From the NCBI GenBank assembly GCA_003646585.1, contig QMLA01000075.1, forward strand, positions 1 to 5,669: a stretch of 5,669 nucleotides of DNA. The letters run 5' to 3'. Positions 1 through 5,474 of the stretch are shown here, in pieces. A program made the translations under genes and the position numbers. Origin of the DNA: Deltaproteobacteria bacterium. GTDB taxonomy: Bacteria; Desulfobacterota; B13-G15. The notes under the pieces were generated by a model. It did not search any database. It saw only the letters and a program-made list of their open reading frames with translations, and was not told the origin of the DNA. Position 1 is the first letter of the stretch. Each line of letters opens with the position of its first letter.

Positions 1-223
1 CCCCTTCCTCGGCCACCCCGTGATCCCCTGCGCCCACCATGACCGCCTTCCTGGGCAGGGCCTCGGGGATCCTCCCCGTGATCCCGGCCACCCGCCAGGA
101 GATCTCGTGAAGCCTGCCCAGGGCCAGGCGGGGCATGAGGAGGTCCTCGGTGCGCCTCTTTGCCTCCTCCACAGCTTCCGCATCAAGGGGCCGGATCTGG
201 GAAAGGATCTCCTTCAAACCCAT
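1..223 (-). CDS. cobT: Nicotinate-nucleotide--dimethylbenzimidazole phosphoribosyltransferase (CobT), N-terminal part
   Basis: CobT transfers phosphoribose from nicotinate mononucleotide to a lower-ligand base (classically 5,6-dimethylbenzimidazole), giving the alpha-ribotide that CobS attaches to cobinamide; it is cytoplasmic. Only the first 74 codons are here; the gene runs off the left edge, so the C-terminal catalytic glutamate known for the family cannot be checked. Seen: the start MGLKEILSQIRPLD, a helical stretch with LGRLHEISWRVAGI at about residues 35-48, and the family hallmark VGAGDHGVAEEG at residues 63-74. The ATG at 223 follows a near-perfect Shine-Dalgarno sequence (AGGAGGTGA, 6 nt spacing after AGGAGG). 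The first 41 bp overlap the end of cobD, pointing to translational coupling as the last visible gene of the cob operon. Family assignment is confident; the actual base used is unknown. Confidence 0.9.
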   Translation of the reverse strand, partial: MGLKEILSQIRPLDAEAVEEAKRRTEDLLMPRLALGRLHEISWRVAGITGRIPEALPRKAVMVGAGDHGVAEEG

Positions 224-1256
224 CGGTCACCTCCTGAAGCACTTTTATTAACCTTTCATTTTCCCAGGGACGCCTTATGGCAACTCGCAGATATCCCGGA
301 TCAAGGTTCCTGAAACCCGAAGGATCCCGCACCAGGATCCCCCTGGCCATGAGTTTCCGAGGCAATTGGGGGTCCTTAGCCTTAAGCAGGAAGAAATTCG
401 CCTCTGAGGGATAGGCCCTGAGGTAACGGCTGATTCTCACAAAGAACCTCTCCCTCTCGATGAAGAATTCCCCAAGCCCCTTTTCAAGGATCGGCCAGAG
501 TTCCTTTAGGTGTTCGAGGACCAGCTGAGAGAGGGTGTTTATGGGCCAGGGAGGGGTTGTGGCCCGGATTTTACGAATCACATCCTTCGGGGCCAAGAGG
601 TAGCCGAGCCGCACGCCGGGGATGGCGAAGGCCTTGGTGAGGGACCTAAGCAGAATCACCCTCTCATTCAGTGCCACCTCGCGGAGGTCCGGCCTCCTTT
701 GGGGCTGGACGAAACAGAGGAAGGCCTCATCCAGAAGGAGCCAGGTCTTCTTCAGGCCCCGGATCAGCTCGAGGAGTTCCTCCTGACCGAAAAGGACCCC
801 TGTGGGGTTGTTGGGGTTGCAGAGGATCAACATCTCGGAGGTCTCCCCTGCCCTGAGGAGGTCCTCAAGGGATGGTCTGAAGCCGTCCCCTTCCCTGAGT
901 TTCAGGAACTCCACCTGTGAGCCCGAGGTCAGGGCAGCCCTCTCGTATTCGGAAAAGGTCGGGACGGGTATCAGCACCTTCTTGGGCCTGATGGCCCTGA
1001 GGATCGAGAAGATCAACTCAGCCGACCCATTGCCCACCCAGATGTTATCCTCTGGCAATTGCAAAAAGCCCGAGAGGCTCCTCAGGGCCCTCGTCACATC
1101 GGGATAAAAGGATATCCAGTGGATGTGCTCCTTTAGGAGATCCAACAGGGGTGAGGAATCGAGGAAGGCGTTGAGATTGGCCGAAAAATCCAGGATCTCC
1201 TCGATCCTGAGGCCGGTAAGTTCGGATGCCTCAAAGACCCTGCCGCCGTGAACCAT
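183..1256 (-). CDS. cobD: L-threonine-O-3-phosphate decarboxylase (CobD), PLP-dependent
   Basis: CobD decarboxylates L-threonine phosphate to (R)-1-amino-2-propanol O-2-phosphate, the linker between the corrin ring and the nucleotide loop of cobalamin. The protein has 357 residues, close to the usual length, and is a fold-type I aminotransferase-like enzyme. Seen: HGG at residues 3-5 and DFSANLN at 23-29, both typical of CobD rather than its relative HisC; CNPNNPTG at 146-153; DEAF at 176-179, with Asp176 expected to bind the pyridine nitrogen; SLTKAF with Lys208 as the PLP Schiff-base lysine; and a C-terminal YLRVAIR with the substrate carboxylate arginine. The ATG directly follows the cobS stop (TAG then ATG), with GAGG only 3 nt upstream, so reinitiation after cobS is likely. 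The last 13 or so residues are Asp/Pro-rich and lie where the gene overlaps cobT. HisC is the main alternative, but the motifs and the cob neighbours argue against it. Confidence 0.93.
   Translation of the reverse strand: MVHGGRVFEASELTGLRIEEILDFSANLNAFLDSSPLLDLLKEHIHWISFYPDVTRALRSLSGFLQLPEDNIWVGNGSAELIFSILRAIRPKKVLIPVPTFSEYERAALTSGSQVEFLKLREGDGFRPSLEDLLRAGETSEMLILCNPNNPTGVLFGQEELLELIRGLKKTWLLLDEAFLCFVQPQRRPDLREVALNERVILLRSLTKAFAIPGVRLGYLLAPKDVIRKIRATTPPWPINTLSQLVLEHLKELWPILEKGLGEFFIERERFFVRISRYLRAYPSEANFFLLKAKDPQLPRKLMARGILVRDPSGFRNLDPGYLRVAIRRPWENERLIKVLQEVTDGFEGDPFPDPAP
227..235 (-). promoter_or_regulatory. Strong Shine-Dalgarno site of cobT inside cobD
   Basis: AGGAGGTGA on the minus strand precedes the cobT ATG at 223 and lies within the coding sequence for the final residues of CobD. 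It sets the cobT start and explains the 41-bp overlap. Confidence 0.8.
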
Positions 1257-1967
1257 CTACCTCAATGCCCCCAGAACCATCAGGGACACCACCTCGGCGG
1301 TCTCCACCGTGGCTCCCAGCAGGTCGCCTGTCATTCCCCCGAGCTTCCCCTTCAGATAGAGGGAAACGGCAAGACCGTAAAGGAGAATGGTGCCAAAAAC
1401 CAAAGCCCCCATGGGCCAAAGGAGCAAAAGGGATAGGGAGAACGAAAACAGAAGGCCCACCCCGAGGGTCCCCTTTCCCATGGGGAGAAAGGGAGTGGCC
1501 TTCCCCTCTCCCCTGAGGTAGGGGAGGCTGTACATGGGCAGGAGGGGTGCCATCCTTCCGAGGGCCGGAAAGAGCACAAGGGCACGCCAGTCCCTCCTGA
1601 GGTCCAGCAGTAGGACGAACTTCGCCAGGATCACCCCTACGATGGCCAAGGTCCCGAAGGTCCCGATATGGGGATCGCGCATGATCTCAAGGACCTTTTC
1701 CCTTTCCCCATGGCCCAAAAGGGCATCCGCGGAATCCGCAAGACCATCCAGATGGAGCCCCCTGGTCAGGACCGTGAGACCGAGCACCACCCCCAGGGCG
1801 GAAAATTCCTTCCCCCAGAACAAATCCAGCAGGAGGGATATCGCCCAGAGGATTGCCCCGAGGATGGCCCCCACCAAGGGAAAGAAGGCTGGGGCCTTCC
1901 GGAAATCCCCTCCCTGAGGGGTGGGCAAGGCAGTCATGAAACTCATGGCCGCAAAGAACGCCCTCAC
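1257..1967 (-). CDS. cobS: Adenosylcobinamide-GDP ribazoletransferase (cobalamin synthase, CobS)
   Basis: CobS is an integral membrane enzyme that joins adenosylcobinamide-GDP to alpha-ribazole (or its phosphate), the last assembly step of cobalamin. The 236 residues match family length. Seen: TRGLHLDGLADSADALLG at residues 68-85, with the acidic residues Asp74, Asp78 and Asp81 expected to hold Mg2+; then IMRDPHIGTFG at 95-105; and GGMTGDLLGATVE at 210-222, the second family signature. Several hydrophobic stretches are clear, at about 28-50, 56-67, 106-120 and 165-205, as expected for a multi-pass protein. The start is GTG, overlapping the cobU stop in a GTGA arrangement (4 bp). TGAGGA lies 7 nt upstream inside cobU, so translation is probably coupled to cobU. 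All signature residues are present. Confidence 0.96.
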   Translation of the reverse strand: MRAFFAAMSFMTALPTPQGGDFRKAPAFFPLVGAILGAILWAISLLLDLFWGKEFSALGVVLGLTVLTRGLHLDGLADSADALLGHGEREKVLEIMRDPHIGTFGTLAIVGVILAKFVLLLDLRRDWRALVLFPALGRMAPLLPMYSLPYLRGEGKATPFLPMGKGTLGVGLLFSFSLSLLLLWPMGALVFGTILLYGLAVSLYLKGKLGGMTGDLLGATVETAEVVSLMVLGALR

Positions 1968-2485
1968 GGCTTTATCCTCAGGGGAAGGCCCGATACCATG
2001 AGGAAGACCTCGTCTGAAGCCCGGGCCAGGATCTGGTTGACCGTCCCCGCGAGGTCCCTGAAACGCCTACCCAAAGGCGAAGGGGGCACGATCCCCCAGC
2101 CGACCTCGTTGGTTACGATGATTATCCGATGTCCCGAGGAGGGGAGGAAATCGGCAAGGTGGCGGGCCCTCTGGAGGATCTCCTCATCCCCGAGGCCCTC
2201 CTCCAGGAGGTTGCTGATCCAAAGGGTTATACAATCCACAAGGACCGTATGGGGGGCCCTGAGGCCCTTGATGGTTCCCAGGATGTCCTTTCCCTCCTCC
2301 ACCGTCCTCCAGTCGGTGGGTCTCAGCCTGCGATGTTCCTCGATCCTTCGGGCCATCTCCGGGTCTCCGGCTGAAGCGGTGGCCAGGTAAACCACCGGGA
2401 GGCCCGATTCAGCGGCCAGCCTCTGGGCAAAGCGGCTCTTTCCACTCCTCGCCCCTCCGGTGACAAGGGTCATCCTGCTACGCAT
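1964..2485 (-). CDS. cobU: Adenosylcobinamide kinase / adenosylcobinamide-phosphate guanylyltransferase (CobU)
   Basis: CobU phosphorylates adenosylcobinamide and then transfers GMP from GTP, giving the adenosylcobinamide-GDP used by CobS. With the ATG at 2485 the protein has 173 residues, near the usual 180. Seen: P-loop GGARSGKS at residues 10-17; YLATA at 33-37; EEHRRLRPTDWRTVE at 49-63, with His51 in the position of the guanylylated histidine of the Salmonella enzyme; DCITLWISNLL from residue 84; then VTNEVGWGIVP, LGRRFRDLAG and a C-terminal VSGLPLRIK, all family signatures. The frame stays open to an ATG at 2536, but those 17 extra residues lie inside the upstream gene and before the conserved N-terminus. 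I chose 2485 because GGAGAG sits 7 nt upstream; the ATG at 2473 is a weaker option. It overlaps the signalling gene by 8 bp and cobS by 4 bp. Confidence 0.95.
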   Translation of the reverse strand: MRSRMTLVTGGARSGKSRFAQRLAAESGLPVVYLATASAGDPEMARRIEEHRRLRPTDWRTVEEGKDILGTIKGLRAPHTVLVDCITLWISNLLEEGLGDEEILQRARHLADFLPSSGHRIIIVTNEVGWGIVPPSPLGRRFRDLAGTVNQILARASDEVFLMVSGLPLRIKP

Positions 2486-3983
2486 CCCCCTTCTCTCCGA
2501 TAAGCCAGAGGAAGACCTCGACCAGCTTGGGGTCAAACTGGGTCCCCGCCCCCCTCTTCAATTCCTCGAGGGCTTCTTCCCGGGAGAGGGCCCGGCGATA
2601 GGGCCTGTCCGAGGTCATGGCGTCAAAGGCATCGGCGATGGCGACTATGCGGCTCAAAAGATTTATCCTCTCCCCCTTGAGGCCCTGTGGGTATCCCCTT
2701 CCATCCCAGCGCTCGTGGTGTTGAAAGATCAATTCGGCCACCGGTGCCAGCTCGGGGGAGGAAAGGGCAATGCGGTAACCAATCTCGGGGTGCTTCTTCA
2801 CCTCCTCCCTCTCCTCCGGGGTGAGCCTCCCCGGCTTGAAGAGGACCTTATCCGGAACCCCGATCTTTCCTATATCGTGGACCTCGGCCAAAAGTTCGAG
2901 CAATTCGAGCTCCGGTCGCGAGAGACCAAGGGCCTCACCCAGCAGCAGGCTGAACTCCTTCACCCTCTCTATATGGCCTTCGGCGGCAAAGTCCTTCTCC
3001 CTCAGGGCGGCCTTAAGCACATGCACCACGGAGCTCCTGGGGCTCAGCCCCCTGACGAGTTTGTCGCGGTACATCATATCATCTGCCTCACGGTATAGGT
3101 CCTCCAGGGGCCTGGAGGGGTCGCTGGCTGTGGCATAACCCACCGAAAGTCCCAGGGGGAGCTCGGGGGACCTCTCCCTTTCAACGGCCTTAAGGATCCG
3201 CTCGGCCACCTGTTCTGCCGTCCTGCTGTCGGTCCAAGGCAAAAGCACCGCGAATTCGTCCCCTCCCACCCTGGCCACCACATCGGATGCCCTCACAGAA
3301 TTCGATATGGCCTTTGCGATGCGCTTCAAGACCTCGTCACCCTGGTCGTGGCCGAGGAAATCGTTGATCATCTTGAGGTTGTCCACATCACAGAGGATCA
3401 GGCTCACCGGATAGGAGCGGCTGACCCCAAGCCTCCTCAATTCCTCCTCGAAATAGGTGCGGTTGTAAACGCCGGTTAAGGGATCATGGAAGCTCCTCCA
3501 GCGGAGCTCCTCCTCCATCCTCTTCCTTTCGGCTATGTCCCTTATGCACTGAACCGCCCCTATGACCCTCCCCTTCTCATCCTTTATCGGGGCAGCCAGG
3601 GTCCAAAACTTGAGTCCCTTCCCCCCATAGGCCGCAGGGGCAAAGCCCTCGGCGGTCAGGACGTCCCCTCTCCTCTGAAACCTCTCATATTCCCTGCTCC
3701 ACTCCCCTTCGCCCTTCAGGATGAGGTCCACAAGAAGGGGTCTCTTCTTCCCGTAGAAGGGAACGGCATAGGCATGATCGCCCTTCCCCAGGATCTCCTT
3801 CTCCATCACCCCGGTCATCTGACTCACCGCCTTGTTCCAGAGGATCACCCTCCCCTGACCATCCACCGCTATGACGCCATCGGGGATCGAATCGATTATG
3901 GCCTTAAGGAGCTTCACCCTCCTGCCTGTGGAGCGAAGGGAAGGAGGGACAAGAACTCTCAGCAAATTCTTTAATCTCTCCAT
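2478..3983 (-). CDS. PAS-GGDEF-HD-GYP cyclic-di-GMP cyclase/phosphodiesterase
   Basis: A predicted soluble signalling enzyme that can both make cyclic di-GMP (GGDEF) and hydrolyse it (HD-GYP). From the ATG at 3983 it has 501 residues. Domains: PAS about 26-151; GGDEF about 162-311; HD-GYP about 320-501. The GGDEF half has DPLTGVYNR, DVDNLKMINDFLGHDQGD, an intact GGDEF at 240-244, and RASD at 232-235, five residues upstream, matching an RxxD product-inhibition I-site. The HD-GYP half has His337, HDIGK with His369-Asp370, KHPEIGY with His398, HHERWDGRGYP at 422-432, and IADAFDAM with Asp451, so the metal ligands look complete. No membrane segment or signal peptide is seen. An ATG at 4025 would add 14 residues but has a poor ribosome site; 3983 has AAAGGA at 8 nt. 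The gene ends inside cobU and leads the cob operon. Which activity dominates, and what the PAS senses, cannot be told. Confidence 0.93.
   Translation of the reverse strand: MERLKNLLRVLVPPSLRSTGRRVKLLKAIIDSIPDGVIAVDGQGRVILWNKAVSQMTGVMEKEILGKGDHAYAVPFYGKKRPLLVDLILKGEGEWSREYERFQRRGDVLTAEGFAPAAYGGKGLKFWTLAAPIKDEKGRVIGAVQCIRDIAERKRMEEELRWRSFHDPLTGVYNRTYFEEELRRLGVSRSYPVSLILCDVDNLKMINDFLGHDQGDEVLKRIAKAISNSVRASDVVARVGGDEFAVLLPWTDSRTAEQVAERILKAVERERSPELPLGLSVGYATASDPSRPLEDLYREADDMMYRDKLVRGLSPRSSVVHVLKAALREKDFAAEGHIERVKEFSLLLGEALGLSRPELELLELLAEVHDIGKIGVPDKVLFKPGRLTPEEREEVKKHPEIGYRIALSSPELAPVAELIFQHHERWDGRGYPQGLKGERINLLSRIVAIADAFDAMTSDRPYRRALSREEALEELKRGAGTQFDPKLVEVFLWLIGEKGDA
2493..2498 (-). promoter_or_regulatory. 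Shine-Dalgarno site of cobU inside the signalling gene
   Basis: GGAGAG on the minus strand lies 7 nt before the cobU ATG at 2485. It is encoded within the last codons (IGEKGDA) of the preceding c-di-GMP gene, whose stop at 2478-2480 comes after the cobU start. This supports the 173-residue CobU and translational coupling of the two genes. Confidence 0.6.
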
Positions 3984-3991
3984 CGAAAAAT

Positions 3992-3997
3992 TCCTTT
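3992..3997 (-). promoter_or_regulatory. Shine-Dalgarno site of the PAS-GGDEF-HD-GYP gene
   Basis: AAAGGA on the minus strand lies 8 nt before the ATG at 3983. The alternative ATG at 4025 has only a weak GGA a few bases upstream, so this site decides the start in favour of 3983. Confidence 0.6.
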
Positions 3998-4025
3998 CAA
4001 AATTCGAACGCAAATTTTGTATCAT
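3996..4025 (+). promoter_or_regulatory. Weak candidate promoter for the small DUF4911-like gene
   Basis: The spacer between the divergent signalling gene and the small gene is distinctly AT-rich against its surroundings. On the plus strand TTCAAA (3996-4001) and TATCAT (4020-4025) are 18 bp apart and match consensus at 4/6 and 5/6. Transcription would start near 4032, next to GTG 4033 (giving a leaderless message) or 21 nt before TTG 4054. The cob operon promoter must lie in the same stretch or just inside the small gene; on the minus strand I saw only weak boxes. Low confidence. Confidence 0.25.
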
Positions 4026-4032
4026 TTTTTCC

Positions 4033-4290
4033 GTGGATTATGAAAGGGATACCTTGATCTATTTGGTAAAGATACCCAGGGAAGAGATAGCGTATTTCAA
4101 TTTCCTGCTCGAATCCTATGAGGGATTGGCCTCCTCAAGGACCGTGGATGCCTCCCGCGGGGAAATGGAACTTTACGTGCCGGTCGAGCTTGAAGAGGAA
4201 TTTGTGGAATTCCTGGAAGGATTGAAGGAGGAACTCCCCCTCGAGTGGTCAAAGCTTGACCTCCCGGAGTCTCCTCAAGGCCTCCCTTAG
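4033..4290 (+). CDS. Small DUF4911-like protein of unknown function
   Basis: An 85-residue acidic protein if started at GTG 4033. The core, with EEIAYFNFLLESYEGLA followed by RTVD, then RGEMELYVP and an acidic helix EEEFVEFLEGLKEE, resembles as I recall it the short DUF4911 family found mainly in Desulfobacterota and Geobacter-like bacteria. That family has no assigned function. No catalytic motif, cysteine cluster or membrane segment is visible, so a small alpha/beta binding or regulatory domain is plausible but unproven. The start is uncertain: GTG 4033 gives the N-terminal length I expect for the family but has no ribosome site, whereas TTG 4054 has AAAGGG 5 nt upstream and would give 78 residues. 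The frame is open further upstream (to 3871), but that part is antisense to the signalling gene. The gene diverges from that gene and overlaps dapL tail-to-tail by 42 bp. Confidence 0.72.
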   Translation: MDYERDTLIYLVKIPREEIAYFNFLLESYEGLASSRTVDASRGEMELYVPVELEEEFVEFLEGLKEELPLEWSKLDLPESPQGLP

Positions 4291-5406
4291 TTGTCCCTCG
4301 GTGACGGTCAAGGCCATCCTCACATAACCTTCCCCCCATTCGCCGAAGCCGACCCCTGGGGTCACCACCACACCGGCCTCAAGGAGCCTTTCGGCAAAAT
4401 CCCTGCTGGTGTAGCCCTCGGGCACCTTCAGCCAGAGGTAAAAGGTGGCTTTGGGGGGTTCGACCTTAAAGCCCAGGCTCCTCAACCCCTCCACCATCAC
4501 ATCCCTTCGCCTCCTCAATTCCTGCCGCCACCCCTCGACTTCCCCATCCATATTCCCCTGGAGGACCCATATGGATGTCCTCTGGATGGCGTTGAACACC
4601 CCTGAGTCCACGTTGGTCTTGACCCTTCCAAGCCCCGAAAGCACCGCGGCATTTCCAACGACAAAGCCGATCCTCCAGCCGGTCATGCGAAAGGTCTTGG
4701 AAAGGGAATGGAACTCCACCCCCACATCCTTTGCCCCCTCGACGCTCAAAAAGCTCGGGGGAGGGGATTCGAAGTAAAGTTCGCTATAGGCAGCATCGTG
4801 GCACACTATGAGGTCGTATTCCCTGGCAAAGGCCACCGCCTCCCTGAAGAACTCCCTTGTGGCCGTGGCCCCGGTGGGGTTGTTGGGGTAGTTGAGGAAG
4901 AGCACCTTGGCCCTGGCGGCGACCTCCGAGGGGACGTCCCTTAGATCGGGCAAAAATCCCCTCTCCTCCCTGAGGGGTAGGGTGTATGGAATGCCTCCCG
5001 AGAGGATCGTCGAGGCGCGATAAACGGGATAGCCCGGATCGGGCACAAACACATAGTCGCCCGGATCAACGAAGGCCAGGGGCAGATGGGCTATCCCCTC
5101 TTTGGAACCGATGAGGGCCATGACCTCGGTGGAAGGATCGAGGCTCACCCCAAAGCGCCTCCAATACCATGAGGCCACAGCCTCCCTGAACTCGAGCAGG
5201 CCCTCGTAGTCCGGGTAGCGGTGATTTCGGGGATCACGAATCTCCTCGGACATTTTGTCGATGATCCCCTGGGGGGTGGGTAGATCGGGATCCCCTATGC
5301 TCAGGTCTATCAACTCCCTGCCCTGCTGCCTCAGGGCCTGTTTCTTCCTGTCCAGCTCCGCAAAGAGATATCTCGGCAGGGACTTTATCCTCCGGGAAAG
5401 TTCCAT
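4249..5406 (-). CDS. dapL: LL-diaminopimelate aminotransferase (DapL)
   Basis: DapL converts tetrahydrodipicolinate directly to LL-2,6-diaminopimelate using glutamate, a shortcut in lysine and peptidoglycan synthesis that bypasses the acyl-intermediate routes. The protein has 385 residues and is a PLP fold-type I aminotransferase. Seen: LPRYLFAELDRKK at 10-22; DLSIGDPDLPTP at 34-45; NHRYPDYEGL at 61-70; GSKEGIAHLPLAFVDPGD at 100-117; PDPGYPVY at 122-129; NYPNNPTGA at 172-180; HDAAYSEL at 203-210 with Asp204; SLSKTFRMTGWRIGF with Lys237 as the Schiff-base lysine; and YVRMAL with Arg363 for the substrate carboxylate. The GSKEGIAH and NHRYP-type signatures fit DapL better than generic aspartate aminotransferases. 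The frame stays open to 5472, but I chose the ATG at 5406 because AAGGAGGT lies just upstream and the family N-terminus begins there. It seems monocistronic and overlaps the small plus-strand gene at its 3' end. Substrate remains an inference. Confidence 0.9.
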   Translation of the reverse strand: MELSRRIKSLPRYLFAELDRKKQALRQQGRELIDLSIGDPDLPTPQGIIDKMSEEIRDPRNHRYPDYEGLLEFREAVASWYWRRFGVSLDPSTEVMALIGSKEGIAHLPLAFVDPGDYVFVPDPGYPVYRASTILSGGIPYTLPLREERGFLPDLRDVPSEVAARAKVLFLNYPNNPTGATATREFFREAVAFAREYDLIVCHDAAYSELYFESPPPSFLSVEGAKDVGVEFHSLSKTFRMTGWRIGFVVGNAAVLSGLGRVKTNVDSGVFNAIQRTSIWVLQGNMDGEVEGWRQELRRRRDVMVEGLRSLGFKVEPPKATFYLWLKVPEGYTSRDFAERLLEAGVVVTPGVGFGEWGEGYVRMALTVTEGQLREALRRLREVKL

Positions 5407-5413
5407 TGGGAGA

Positions 5414-5420
5414 CCTCCTT
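5414..5420 (-). promoter_or_regulatory. Strong Shine-Dalgarno site of dapL
   Basis: On the minus strand AAGGAGG is followed by 7 nt and then the ATG at 5406. This site fixes the dapL start and excludes the 22-codon N-terminal extension that the open frame would allow. Confidence 0.85.
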
Positions 5421-5427
5421 TTTCTGG

Positions 5428-5456
5428 TTGGCCTATTAGGTGCATTTTTATAAAAT
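5428..5456 (+). promoter_or_regulatory. Candidate sigma70-type promoter for the TIM-barrel gene
   Basis: In the AT-rich spacer between dapL and the TIM-barrel gene, TTGGCC (5428-5433) is separated by 17 bp from TAAAAT (5451-5456). These match the -35 and -10 consensus at 4/6 and 5/6 positions. Initiation would fall near 5463, about 12 bp before the ATG. The -10 overlaps a 10-bp palindrome, TTTTATAAAA (5446-5455), which could also serve the minus strand, but no good -35 for dapL is seen at the right spacing. This is a consensus match only. Confidence 0.4.
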
Positions 5457-5474
5457 TGGGTTCAAAAGACAAGG

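Noticed and set aside
183..1256. Calling the cobD gene histidinol-phosphate aminotransferase (hisC)
   Set aside because: CobD and HisC share a fold and motifs, but the HGG start, the DFSANLN segment and placement between cobS and cobT favour CobD.
1901..1925. CCCCTCCCTGAGGGG hairpin-like sequence near the start of cobS, with similar ones near 1505 and 4965
   Set aside because: These lie within coding sequence and arise from GC-rich Pro/Leu/Arg/Gln codons; none is followed by a U-tract on either strand, so they are not terminators.
1668..2390. Long plus-strand open frame (240 codons) across cobS and cobU
   Set aside because: It is antisense to two genes with full family signatures, and its translation is Arg/Pro/Ser-rich with no recognisable motif. 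Open antisense frames are expected in GC-rich DNA.
2486..2536. N-terminal extension of CobU (17 residues)
   Set aside because: It falls inside the upstream signalling gene, precedes the conserved start of CobU (MTLVTGG), and the ATG at 2485 has its own ribosome site.
2460..3098. Plus-strand open frame of 212 codons, and others at 510-920, 3486-3974 and 4291-4605
   Set aside because: All lie opposite well-supported genes and show low-complexity shadow translations without domain signals.
3871..4032. Upstream extension of the small DUF4911-like gene to the ATG at 3871
   Set aside because: The extra 54 codons overlap the signalling gene on the other strand, do not resemble the family, and contain the divergent AT-rich promoter region.
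5407..5472. N-terminal extension of DapL (22 residues before the chosen start)
   Set aside because: The strong AAGGAGGT site directly before the ATG at 5406 and the family N-terminus at that point indicate the extension is non-coding spacer. It is also AT-rich and holds the promoter candidate.
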